Position numbers and translations under genes: made by a program | The notes under the pieces: model-generated | The model's database searches: none | What the model was told of the DNA's origin: nothing | The model's input: the letters and a program-made list of their open reading frames with translations, nothing else | From: Mortierella hygrophila | Taxonomy: Eukaryota > Mortierellomycota > Mortierellomycetes > Mortierellales > Mortierellaceae | DNA length: 64,000 nt | NCBI GenBank assembly: GCA_015680625.1 | Contig: JAAAXW010000159.1 | Coordinates: forward strand, 1-64,000 | Reading direction: 5' to 3' | In this document: in pieces, positions 1-9,729 of the stretch | How positions within the stretch are numbered: the first letter of the stretch is position 1 | How the letters are laid out: every line of letters starts with the position of its first letter

Positions 1-838
1 AACAGCTACAACGCAGCCAGGAAACGGGAACACAAACGCGCGGTTGACAAAGGTCGTCAAGTGCCGAGACCAGTACCATACACTGGCTGCCCCCTTCGGA
101 TGGGGATCATGTACGAGCTGCAATTCCAGAGGCACCACCAGCACGGCTAGTACCCGATACACAACATTCAGGGACGACTGCGCTTTGTGGACAAGTGTAA
201 GCACTGGACCGAGGAGGATTGGAAAAGGTCATCTGGTCAGGAAGAACCAAGATTGGCGAGGGCTGTGGAGGCGAGCCAACCGGTACGTGGGTCGACATAC
301 GTAACCCACATGACCTTAATGAGGGTTCTGTTGCCTATGGAGGATGGGAAGTGCAGGTCTAGGCGTGCTTCTCGTGGAACGGACCGGGAAACATCGCCCA
401 AATCGACGAAGACCAGACTAGGATCGCCGAGCGCTATGTTCAGATTCTGAAGGAGGACTTGGAGGCGTCGATCGAGAACTGGGGTGTTGCCAGGGATGGA
501 CTTGTTTTCCATCAGAGGATTGGACCCGTGCCACAAAAGACCAAGAAGACCATGGACACCATGCGGGCAGCACATTTCTCTGAGGCCGAGGGGGACTCTT
601 TTGCTTGGACCAACTCATTCACTTGACATTGATCATACGGTTCAGATCTGAGACTTTGTTAAGAAGCGACTGTGGACTTACCGCAAGGCCCCAAAGAGCC
701 TGGAGGAGCTGCGGGAGCGACTTGTGGCCGAGTAGCACAATATCCCTCCCCGTGAAGGTCTGTCACGGTCTCATTAAGTCGATGCCAAGTAGGGTCGAGG
801 CAGTTCGTGAAGCCAAGGGGATATCGGTCAAACAATGA
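1..838 (+). pseudogene. Decayed Tc1/mariner-type transposase (5' end probably outside the window)
   Basis: Reading + strand and changing frame as needed, the translation follows the order of a Tc1-like DDE transposase. RFVDKCKHWTEEDW followed by a VIW-S-type segment is at about 175-260. A glycine-rich part and CFSWNGPGN are at about 330-400. YVQILKEDLEASI is at about 430-480. DFVKKRLWTYRKAP and a leucine-rich helix are at about 650-730. The typical C-terminal end, SMPSRVEAVREAKG, is at about 780-830. Several frameshifts and in-frame stops break it, and the stretch where the D-N-D-P-K-H catalytic motif is expected (about 505-540) is garbled, so it cannot make an active enzyme. No terminal inverted repeat of the element was identified. 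Family assignment is from motif order, not a database search. Confidence 0.8.
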
Positions 839-1408
839 GAGTGAAATGGTAGTTGGGGAATGGAGATACGCATAGCTGTCGTCCTTAATCCATCCGTGTT
901 CAACTAGCAAGCAACAAAAGTAACACATATTGCACCTTCTACGGACATGACTAGTATTGATACTTATTTGCCAACAGTCTCTTCCCAAACAAACATGCGC
1001 CGATACACCGCTCAAGGTTGACTCATTCGCACTTGGTGTAACGCTTCCATTCATCCCGGAACCGAGAGTAGGCAAATGAAGCAAAGGTAGTGGATCATGA
1101 TACAAAAAGACAATTTTTATTACAAAGGCTGATTCTAAAGTTACTTCCACATTCTAGGTCCAACGTTACCAGTGTCGCATGTCTTGTCCATCCCCCTCTG
1201 ACTTCAGTAAGTCCAGTTCAGATCCGTCGCTTGATTGCTGCTTGTGTACTCGTGTCTGCGTTATTGTGTCCGTGAATCCATGTCCGTGTCTTCATATCCG
1301 CGAGCGTATGAGGCGAAGCACAGTGAAAAAAGAGGGAGGGGTGTGTGGAGCGGATGAAAGATGGGAAAGGAGACAATCAAGTGAAATCGATGGAATAAAT
1401 AAAACCCT
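839..1408. other. Intergenic, no gene seen
   Basis: Between the transposase remnant and the first arm of the inverted repeat. Short open frames exist on both strands, but none has a recognisable motif, a good start context or plausible splice partners. Part of this may be decayed 3' transposon sequence. Confidence 0.5.
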
Positions 1409-1640
1409 GGCTTAAGAAGAGGTTAATAGCAAATATCCGCTCTATCTGTAAAAATGTATGCATATCTTTTTGTGACATGGTCACGGTTGCAAAAAAATCC
1501 GCCTAGAAACTTCGTTAGGGGCGAGGTGGAAGAGGAGGACTGATTTTCGTGCGTGGGAGAAGTTATGCGTCGACCGTGTTTATCAGTCTCAGATAAATTG
1601 ATCCCTCGCCATTATCCATGATCTAATCCTATCATCACTG
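1409..1640 (+). repeat. Left arm of a ~225-base inverted repeat
   Basis: This stretch matches the reverse complement of 4354-4576 along almost its whole length, by eye roughly four bases in five. Shared blocks include TCCGCTCTATCTGTA, GAGGAGGACTGATTTTC, GCGTGGGAGAAGTTA, TTTATCAGTCTCAGATA and GATCCCTCGCCATTATCCAT. The outer end of both arms starts with GGCTTAAG. The arms bracket the deoxyhypusine synthase/GON7-like gene pair, ending about 200 bases past the stop of the first and starting about 100 bases past the stop of the second. No target-site duplication was seen outside the arms. Confidence 0.85.
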
Positions 1641-1840
1641 TGCAATGAATATTTTTGAGGCAGTTGAGAAGTATACAGTTAGGAAAAAGGGTGCAGACAA
1701 CGAACAAGGACATTGAAAGGTTTTTTGCGATAATGTACAATGTCTATTGAGGTGCTTGTCTAATCCTACGAGGAATGGACCTCACTCTAAAAATGCCAGG
1801 TTTTCAAGGCCTATGGGCTTTTCCTTCCTGACAGAAGATA

Positions 1841-3191
1841 CTATGAGGACTCGGGCTCGGTCTTCTTGAAGTCCTTGGCAAAAGTCTGCGAGACGATCAA
1901 AGGGAAGGCAATGGTAGCATCCGCGTAGACCTTGACAGACTTGGCATCCAGGCGGATCTTGCCCCACGACACAGCCTCATCCGGTCTGGCTCCTGCATCA
2001 CTTCCATCAAACTCCTGTCCCGTGTTGATGAATACTGCGTAATCTGCCCCATTGCGCTAGAAGGACCATAAGAACAAAAAAAGAGGCATCAGCATAAACG
2101 CGATATCGACATTTCACCTCTCCAGAAACCGTGCATACATCGTTTGATAAATGACGAAGAAATACGTACCATAAGGTTGGCATTGCAGATGTGGTGCTTG
2201 ACGACGCCACCTCCGAGAATGATGACTCCGGTCTTCTTGGCAAAGACAGCCTGGTTGTTCATGTTCCGGATGTCCGACACAATGTCAATGATCAGGCCAG
2301 GGCTCTTGTACGAGTGAAAGTAAATCATATCGCCCAACGAGCCGTCCGTCAATGCTGGGCAGAACACTGGGATATCATTCTACAAGGCAGTTAAGAGAGT
2401 AGCGAGCCATGTTAGCTTGGCGGTCAACCGTTATCGTCCTTGTGCCGGACCACAAAACAATGAGCAATCTTCCTTGAATAGCTCACCTTGTAAGCCCAGT
2501 AGTAGATCGACTCCTCATGAGCAATCTCCTTGCCCAACCTCCGGATAACACTGCTGGGTGTCCAGTGGGCCTTTTCCTCTCCGTTCTGCTCCGCTAATAA
2601 CTTGTCGAGAATTGGAACAACCCAGTCCTCAAACTTGCAGTAGTTGTCATTCGGCACCAGCAAGTTTCCAATCCTGTTCAAGCCCTGTCGTCTCAGCTTT
2701 GCGCCCTCCAACGAAAACTCGCCTAAGTAGGTTGGTGCCAGACACTTGATAAAGTCCTCCTCGATGCCTCCTGCGGACGAGACCAGGCAGTCGACGAGCT
2801 TGTGTTGGACCAAGAACCGGATGATCTCTCGGACTCCGGACGAGACAAGGTTGGAGGTGTAGCCCAAGAAGATCTTGCACTTGACCGAGCGACGGTATTC
2901 TGGGTCGAGCAGTTCAGGGTCGACAGGGTTCTCCTCTGTCGAGACAGGAAGGGGATCATCAGAGAGACGCCACTGGCGCATTTCGTTGATAATCTCGATC
3001 GCCTTTCCAATGGCCGAGGCCTGGAATCCCGAGGTGATAAAGGTGGAGAGGAGAGAGTCAAGGCTGACGGTTTGGTTGAAGTCAGGGCCCTTGATCACGA
3101 TCGAGTCCTTGGGCATCTCTGTCGATGTCACAAAGACGGCTGCCTGTGTCGAATCTGGGAGTGCCTCCTGTCCTAGTCCTGGTGCTGACAT
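1841..3191 (-). CDS. DYS1: Deoxyhypusine synthase
   Basis: Transfers the aminobutyl group of spermidine to a lysine of eIF5A, the first step of hypusine formation, in the cytosol. Model: complement(join(1841..2056, 2170..2379, 2487..3191)), 376 aa, close to the family's usual 370. All introns are phase 0 with GT/AG ends. Family landmarks read clearly: GYTSNLVSSGVREIIRF in the NAD-binding region, TAGGIEED-type SSAGGIEEDFIKCL, LTDGSLGDM, ILGGGVVKHH, and NTGQEFDGSDAGARPDEA followed by VSWGKI. Lys338 in WGK corresponds to the catalytic lysine (human K329). The start at 3191 gives MSAPG; upstream in-frame codons lie in a leader. It is divergent from the GON7-like gene with 205 bases between start codons, so they probably share a promoter. 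Normally a single-copy essential gene. Confidence 0.95.
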
Positions 3192-3310
3192 GGCGTTGAG
3201 CAGTCTTTGTTGTCTGGGAGTGAATGGTGTCAAGAAAAAAAGGAGGGGCAAGCGTACATTAAGTCTGTTGAAGAACCATAGGCTGTGGCTTTGATCGAAC
3301 AACAACTCAT

Positions 3311-3316
3311 CACGTG
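3311..3316. promoter_or_regulatory. E-box CACGTG in a bidirectional promoter
   Basis: A CACGTG palindrome lies 120 bases upstream of the deoxyhypusine synthase start and 81 upstream of the GON7-like start. CACGTG is the core bound by bHLH factors of the Cbf1/Pho4 type. Function here is inferred from position only. Confidence 0.4.
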
Positions 3317-3346
3317 CACGATCGCTTGGTGACAAGTGCAAAGTGC

Positions 3347-3360
3347 GTCGCCATGGCGAC
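3347..3360. promoter_or_regulatory. Perfect 14-base palindrome resembling an RFX X-box
   Basis: GTCGCCATGGCGAC reads the same on both strands. It lies between the two divergent start codons. It fits the first half of the RFX X-box consensus (GTNRCC) and differs from the second half (RGYAAC) at one base. Its ATG is out of frame with the downstream gene. Confidence 0.4.
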
Positions 3361-3396
3361 ACTCCCTTCACCCCATCACGTCTCAACCAGCCAGCC

Positions 3397-4254
3397 ATGT
3401 CAACTCCCTTAGTCACCGCAGCATACAGCGTTTCCACGCCTTCACAGGATATAACCACCACCACTGAGGCAGCAGGAACCTCAGGACCCATCCTCACCTT
3501 CGATGCTCCTATCGACTCCTCTTACAATGCCTCCGCCTTGCCTGACCAACTCCAAAAGGAACAATATCTGAGCGCCCTTGCAAAGGCCCTCTCCGCCCTC
3601 CAAGAATCCATCAATACCGGCTTGACTGAGCGTCTCGTCCAACAAGGCGTGCTGGAGGACAAGGGCGACAACCCCAGCGATGTCAAGAACAAGGTCCGCA
3701 CCAAGGTCCCAGGACAGCCAAACAACTCCAAGAAGGGCCAGACCAAGAAGCAACAACAGCGCGAACAACAGGAGCAAAAGGACAAAGAATCAGCAGCAGC
3801 ATCAGCATCGACAGAGGCGGCAACATCAATGACAGAACTCGCACAGGGAAAAAAATCAACAACGGCCACGTCAGGAGTCGAAGCCATCTCGCTGTCGGCT
3901 ACCTCTACGACTGCTCCTGACACTTCCTCTGCGATGGACATCGATCTTACACCATCCTCAATTGCCGAGACCGTCCCATCTACAGACGCACTGGAACTGG
4001 AAGACCAATACAAGCCCAAGGGCGGGATCTATGGAAGCGACGATGAGGACGAGGGTGCTACTGCTAAGGACGAGGTCGATCTGGTTATGGAGGCGGACCC
4101 TGGTGAGATCGACGGTGCTTGTTTAGAGCTGCCCAAGGAACAGGATACATTCTCCGCTGCGCCATCCCAGACCAAGAAACGGAACGAGCTCCCTGTCGAA
4201 CTTGCTGGCCAGGAATCTGCAGCGACCAAAAAGTCCCGAGGATCAGAGGCATAG
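3397..4254 (+). CDS. Acidic, low-complexity protein, possible GON7-like KEOPS subunit
   Basis: Single-exon frame of 285 aa from the first in-frame ATG at 3397 (MSTPLVTAAYS). Residues about 1-80 hold a short beta-like start (AAYSV, PILTFDAP) then an amphipathic helix, YLSALAKALSALQESIN. Charged low-complexity sequence rich in Gln, Lys, Ser, Thr and Ala follows, then an acidic patch (GSDDEDEGA) and a basic tail (KKRNELP, KKSRGSEA). This order of small N-terminal domain, helix, acidic patch and basic end resembles GON7, a KEOPS subunit acting in tRNA t6A formation. The similarity is by eye and weak, and the protein is longer than usual GON7 proteins. If wrong, it is an unassigned disordered nuclear-type protein. 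AATAAA lies at 4282-4287, just past the stop. Confidence 0.75.
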   Translation: MSTPLVTAAYSVSTPSQDITTTTEAAGTSGPILTFDAPIDSSYNASALPDQLQKEQYLSALAKALSALQESINTGLTERLVQQGVLEDKGDNPSDVKNKVRTKVPGQPNNSKKGQTKKQQQREQQEQKDKESAAASASTEAATSMTELAQGKKSTTATSGVEAISLSATSTTAPDTSSAMDIDLTPSSIAETVPSTDALELEDQYKPKGGIYGSDDEDEGATAKDEVDLVMEADPGEIDGACLELPKEQDTFSAAPSQTKKRNELPVELAGQESAATKKSRGSEA

Positions 4255-4353
4255 TCCTCTTTCGGTGTAATTACAGACGACAATAAAAGAGACATAGTTG
4301 TCAAGGCACGCTCTGAACATTGCTTGATGCGATTTTTGGTGATATGCCTGGGT

Positions 4354-4576
4354 AACGTGGCGATGGGATTGGATCATGGATAATGGCGAGGGATCAGAGT
4401 ATCTGAGACTGATAAATACGTAACTTCTCCCACGCATGAAAATCAGTCCTCCTCCTCCACCTCACTCCTTCTAACGAAGTTTACAAGTGACTTTTTTTGC
4501 AGTCATGACCATACAAAAGATATGCGTGCATTTCTACAGATAGAGCGGACATTTGCTGTTAACCTCCCCTTAAGCC
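4354..4576 (-). repeat. Right arm of the ~225-base inverted repeat
   Basis: Reverse-complement partner of 1409-1640. It starts about 100 bases after the stop of the GON7-like gene. Differences are mostly single-base substitutions, with short indels, for example near the ATGACTGC/ACGGTTGC segment and beside the TTTATCAGTCTCAG block. Confidence 0.85.
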
Positions 4577-5441
4577 CGGCCTTCTTATTTCGATGACTTC
4601 GTTGTTTGCGTTCTACACGCTTTCGGCCCACAGAACAGCCACTCTGGTTGCTATACGGGCAGTGAATAGACCTCACTGTCTGGTTGACAAACAACAGCAG
4701 AGATCTCGGCAGTGCTGTTCTCACCGTGCTTGGGTAGCTTACCTTAGAAGGCTTTCGAATGAGTAAAAGTGGCCAGAACTGTCCTGGCCTCTCTATGGCG
4801 TCATGGAAGTGAGACCCGTTTACACACTTATGAGGGTATCGGGGGGCTCCTGAAGCGGAAGTGACAATGCAATGCGATTTGGCGTACAGGTGTGGGCATA
4901 ATTCTTTGGACTTACGGACACAGCAGTGGTCTTTTCGAGTTCATTGGCCTTTCATGGCATACACTGTCTTTCTCATTTTCATTGAGGGCATACTATGATT
5001 TTCTAATTTTACTATGATCTAACCATTCGTCTCTCCTTTTCGCCGCATTATACTTCAAACACGCATGCGGGAAACGGATTCATGGACATGGACATGAACA
5101 AGGACATGAATGTGGATACAAAAGCAACAAGTGCGCAAAGGAACTGAGATGGACCTGCGGGAGCTTTAAGATAATAGGCGAGGCATGGCAAACATAAAAA
5201 CGACCTCATCAATTTCATAGAAGGCATAAGACGAGGTGAATTATCTGCTGTAAATTGTACGTGAGAGATCTCTGGCTCTTTCAACCTCAGTTCCACTCAT
5301 CATCAACCGTTCGTCCCAGTTGATGAAAAAAAAAGTGTCAGACACACTTGAACTTTGGTTGAACTTCACTACTGCATCCTTGATCCACCACCAACCTCCT
5401 CCTTCTCGTTCACAACAACTCCATTTCTGTTCCCAGTAACC
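4577..5441. other. Intergenic, no gene seen
   Basis: No motif-bearing frame on either strand. A minus-strand open frame at about 5048-5296 is mostly Met/Ser/Phe repeats caused by a GGACATGAACA-type stretch near 5085-5115 and is not supported. A pyrimidine-rich leader begins at about 5380 before the small frame at 5442. Confidence 0.5.
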
Positions 5442-5603
5442 ATGTCATCCCTGTCTTTCAAACTCCGTCTCGTCCAGCTCTTGGTGACTTCGCCCAACAA
5501 CAACATCACCCTCCACCTCCTTGACGAGAAAGGACCTCACAGACTCAATATTCTCCAATCTGTCCAGGAGTCAATTGAACTAGATAAGTGTGCATATGTA
5601 TGA
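5442..5603 (+). CDS. Possible small protein of 53 aa, unknown
   Basis: Starts at ATG 5442 after a C/T-rich, ATG-free stretch like the leaders of other genes here. The product begins MSSLSFKLRLVQLLVTSP and ends DKCAYV. No family was recognised, and no signal peptide or membrane segment is evident. A possible donor (GTGTGC) precedes the stop, so it may be the first exon of a spliced gene whose other exons I could not place, or a gene fragment. It converges on the adenylate-kinase-like gene. Chance occurrence is a real possibility. Confidence 0.25.
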   Translation: MSSLSFKLRLVQLLVTSPNNNITLHLLDEKGPHRLNILQSVQESIELDKCAYV

Positions 5604-5992
5604 GTATAAGTGTTTATTCGTGTTGTTGCCTGTAACTCTACGGAACAAGGGCGCTAGTGTACATGAAAAGTGTGATCCTGTAGTCGATTCGCAAAGGAGC
5701 AAAGGGGGAGGTCGTTATAAATATCAGACGTAAATAGAGGAGAAGAGTCCAGTCGCTGTTCGAGAAATGATCCTGGTAGTAGAAACCGACGGAAAAGTAA
5801 CGTGAGATTATGCAAAGTAAAAAGTCTAGGGTGAAAGCAAAGAAGCAAGAAAATGGCTGATCCTTAGAGGATCCCGAAAAAGGAAGTCAAGATGCTGTAG
5901 GGATTTCCTGGTAAGGTGAGGTAGCGCCCAGCGATCCAGTAGACTGTGTGTTTTGTTGTAAGAGTATTGATATGTGATAGGCTCAATAGTCC
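5604..5992. other. 3' region of the adenylate-kinase-like gene, no separate gene
   Basis: AT-rich space between two convergent frames. It probably holds the 3' UTR of the minus-strand kinase gene. Nothing else was recognised. Confidence 0.5.
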
Positions 5993-8883
5993 TTAGAACT
6001 TTTGCTCCAAAGGCTGGATGTGGTGTTGAGGGAAGCGGACGTTCAAGGCGTACACATGAGTCCTATAGTTCAAGCAAATAGTAAAAAGTGCAGTGGTGAG
6101 TTCATGTTCGACTGACTGCACAGAGTAACCATGATCCATTGGCACAGGAGATGGAACCTCTCATACCTCTCCAGGATAATCTCAAAGGTCTTGGGATCCA
6201 CATGCTTTGGGGTTTCATGAATACGCTCGTCCATCGTAACGGCATATCCACGTTCCGAGAGAATGCTGATAACAACCTCCACAATCTTGGGGTCGGACAA
6301 GATGGTGTTATCACTATTGAAAAGGAAAGACCACCAAGGTTAGCAAATGTCGAGGCGTTCAAACATCCATTTGTGTGTGCATTAGCAAAAGGTAGCGAAA
6401 CGTACGATCGGACAAGGGCCTGTCCGCTGATGGCGTGGCGGGCAATCATGGGCGAGACCTCATGGTCAATGAAACGAACAGCCTTGGAGAAAATATCGGG
6501 CTCGGTCTCACAATAGTGCTCCAAGCGTCTGATAAGATCCTGACGACTATAAGAGAAAATGTTGGTTAGGTACTGGCATTCGACTTCAATTGGTATCTTG
6601 TCACTGCTGTCTTACGTGCCAAACTTACGCGTGGATGCCAATCTTGGTAGCGAGAGGGATGTGAGAGATGGCCTCATAGGTGTCGTGTTCCAGCTCGAGA
6701 GAAGACTGGTACTCGAACTCCTTGAGAATGATGCGCATCACACTGTCAATGCTTCCGACGGCGTTGATAAGGTCTATCAGTAGAGAGGTCAATTACAAGC
6801 AGTAAAAGGTCAGACAAAGTTCGATCGCGACATTCGAGACGGTCATAGCGTGTATGAGTACTTACGGAAAGGAAAAATCTTGCTCAGCTTCAGTAAGCAC
6901 GAGTAGTGGTCCTTGAAGATCTGGTATCTCGCACGAATGAGCTATCATGACAGGAGAGATGGATAGGAGGTATCAATAACAATGTTCATAGAGCAAGTAG
7001 CCGTGCACAAAGCAATTGTTGAAAAGGACATACCATCTCGTCAAAATCAGTGACACGCTCTTCCATGATTTCGCCCTTTCCAGATCGCATGACTTGAGCG
7101 TTGTGTTCCTGGATGAGTTTTCCACGCATGAGCTGACGGTTGACAGAGATCTCCTCGTCAACATAGAGGACACAGATGCGGAAGGTGGGTCGAGGGAAGA
7201 AATCCTTGAGTGGCGTGTGCTTGAACTCTTTCCTGAGCTCGTGCATCCTCTCATGGAACAACTTCAGACACTCAACTTGGGCTTCGCTACGTGGGAATCC
7301 ATCGACGAGGACTCCAACCTCAGGTTCACAGTCGAGAAGGGCGTGGAGCAAGTTTTCGACGACTTTGCCGTCGCTGACCATCATGCCTTTGTTGATGAGC
7401 TCCTTGCATTCAGGGGTGGCGAGGAGGGAGGACATGGAGATGGAGGGGTTGGTGATACCGCGTGCACGGAGGATAGCGGGAGTGTGAGTTCCCTTTCCTG
7501 AACCAGGTGCGCCCATGAGCCAGATGATTTCCTTAGGGAACTTCATGTTTTCTCTGCCGTGGATATCCTGGACGTTTTTGAATGCCTGGTTGAATATCAG
7601 CTTGGCATCCTTGATCTCTGAGATCCTATTTCGGCAGAGACAGTAAACGGCGATTGAAAAAAAACAAAGTTAGATGGAACAAAGAGAAGGGGAAAGGGGA
7701 GGAAGAACCATGGTCCATGAGTTACTACAGTGGTGTGATGTCATCGTCATCTCAGGGGAAGGTATTGAGGAACTTGTTTTGGAACAGTCGGCTGTCAAGT
7801 GTCAAGTGGAAAAGAAAAGAGTGACTATTTTGTGTGCTGCTGACCCATATCCCACTCGCTCATCGACTGACCGACAATTGGGCGGGTAAGGAGGAGAAGT
7901 GATATGCCAATGATGATGATGATGGCCCATGCATTAGATCATCCATGACATTGTCGATTGAATATGGAAGTGAGCATTTGTACTGCAGTTTGTGTACTGC
8001 ACAGAACTGCGGATAAAGTAGGTTGAAACAAAGAACAAAGAGAGCGGGGGAGTTGTTGTCTCAGGGACCACCCACCACCTTCTGTGTGTCCTCATTGTCT
8101 GCAGGGAAAGGGAACATGGAAAGAATAATTTTTTCGTCGTCGTTGATTGTTGTTTGTTGTCTTCCAGGAACCAAAGAACAATAAAAGAAGGGAAGGGAAA
8201 GAGAAGGGGAAAGGGTCCACATGGACACAACAGAGAACTCACTCGCCTTGTTCATTGGTGAAGGTCCTCCTCATCTCCTTGTTTTTGTTATTATTCATAC
8301 CACACAACCACTTCCTGTCCTACCCCCAACTTTTTTTACTTTCCTCGGAACACTGTCAATGCTGACAGGTCTCTCTAGCTCATATCATACTGTGTGAAGG
8401 TGTGGAGAAGTAGGCGCAGTCAGTGAAAGAGAGAGAAAGACGGCCTTACCTCTTTTCTTGCTTCTCCTTCTGAGAACTCGAATCGTTTATACTCTCGTCC
8501 TGGGCAACAGCTGCCAGCGCCGGTGCTAATTCATTCCTCATTCAAAAAGAAAGAGTCATTGAGTACCTCATGCAACAACAACAACAACAACAACAACAAA
8601 ACCAAAAGAGAATCGCTTATGTGGAATAAAATATGACCATACCCTGGTTGACGTTTGTTTTTTCATTCTGAATGGTCAAAGAGGGGGTCGAGTACTGGCG
8701 AAGGGGGTTGACACCAGGAACAACCGAGAGTCCCTTCGAGGCTGTCGAGGTGAGGGCTCGTTTTGAGATGAGGATGGGAGAAGCTGTTCTTGTGAGGAGG
8801 AGAGTTGATGGTAAAGACGAGATCTTGGGGAAGGCTTTTTTTGAGGCCTGTCTGAGGTGGGGGATCAGGGTGGAAGTGGACAT
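5993..8883 (-). CDS. Mitochondrially targeted adenylate-kinase-like protein with an unfamiliar C-terminal region
   Basis: Eight-exon model: complement(join(5993..6062, 6167..6313, 6406..6546, 6629..6773, 6866..6941, 7034..7625, 8450..8525, 8643..8883)), 495 aa; all phases close. Residues 1-80 are rich in Arg, Ser, Thr and Leu without acidic residues early on, like a mitochondrial presequence. A P-loop nucleoside monophosphate kinase domain follows: GAPGSGKGT at about 144-152, LVDGFPRS (the GFPR motif), and a LID-like segment with RQLMRGK, then ERVTDFDE. The usual STGDLLR NMP site reads SMSSLL. From about residue 300 to the end there is a helical, charged region (RYQIFKDHYSCLLKL, AVRFIDHEVSPMIARH, ILSERGYAV) I could not match. 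Reaction inferred: phosphoryl transfer between ATP and a nucleoside monophosphate. An intron of 824 bases separates the presequence exons from the kinase exon. Confidence 0.85.
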
Positions 8884-9205
8884 TGTGACAAGAATATAGA
8901 AGGTTGCTGTTGTATTATTTGTAGTTGGTGTGATGGGGGTGATGAGTCGAAGGGGAATTGCATAAAGAATACAGAGGGTAAGAGAAGAGAAGAGGGTTAG
9001 AAAGGAAAAGAAAGAAGCATGAAAAGGGTTTGTTCACAAGTCAAGCACAAGATATGCAAACAGGTGGATGAAGGAAGACAAGAACCAAGGGCAAGAACAG
9101 GCAAGGAAAAGCCAAGCCCAGTCGATGTTTGTCAAGTTCCATAAAAAGAGCTCGACACTGTTATCCCACGCAAACACCTCTCTCTCTCAGACACACACAC
9201 ACACA

Positions 9206-9246
<41 letters not shown>

Positions 9247-9729
9247 TGCTCACACATATCTCAGCCCCATGCCGCTCTCATTCAGCGACACTCATCATCA
9301 CATCTGCCTTTCCCATTCAATTAATGTATCGTACATGCTAAGAATAAACCAAATGGATAGTCGAAGGCTGAACAAAGCAGGCAGGGGCTTCCCTTCTTCA
9401 AAATATTAGTGTGGAGGGGGTTGTATCCGTCCCATCCCATCCATGTATCTTTGTACCAATCGACTGTTTCTCTTTTGTCCATCGACCATCGGGAGAAAAT
9501 TACCATGAGAGATGATATTTATTTATTTTTTATTGGAAAGAGGGATTGAACGTAGATACAGAGAGAGAGAGAGTCGAGACAAAGAAGATACAGCCGATAG
9601 ATACGATGGATGCTATGTAGGATGCGTTTTTTGTTGTGATGTGCTAGTGAGGGTATCCATCATTGAAGATGGACATGAAATGGTACATGAGAACAGACAT
9701 TGAACAAAGAAAACAAAGGACCTCTTCAC
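8884..9729. other. Intergenic with a dinucleotide repeat, no gene seen
   Basis: Upstream region of the kinase gene (minus) and 3' region of the next minus-strand gene. It holds an AC/TC microsatellite at 9190-9240 and a TTTATTTATT run at 9528-9537, which reads as AATAAATAAA on the minus strand and could serve polyadenylation of the membrane-protein gene. The plus-strand frames across it are driven by the microsatellite. Confidence 0.55.
9190..9240. repeat. (AC)n then (TC)n microsatellite
   Basis: About 9 AC units run directly into about 16 TC units, with no interruption visible. Lies in intergenic DNA upstream of the adenylate-kinase-like gene. Confidence 0.95.

Noticed and set aside
1409..4576. 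A complete transposon with the DYS1 gene pair as cargo
   Set aside because: Attractive, but there is no transposase between the arms and no target-site duplication outside them, so I report only the inverted repeat.
5048..5296. Minus-strand 82-codon frame with Met/Ser/Phe repeats
   Set aside because: Explained by a short repeated ACATGGACATGAA-type stretch; no conserved features.
9068..9409. Plus-strand frame rich in His, Thr, Ser and Leu
   Set aside because: It is produced by the AC/TC microsatellite and has no other coding feature.
9530..9560. GGGATTGAACG, a minus-strand T-loop-like sequence
   Set aside because: The flanking bases cannot form the T-stem, and no anticodon arm is found at the proper distance.
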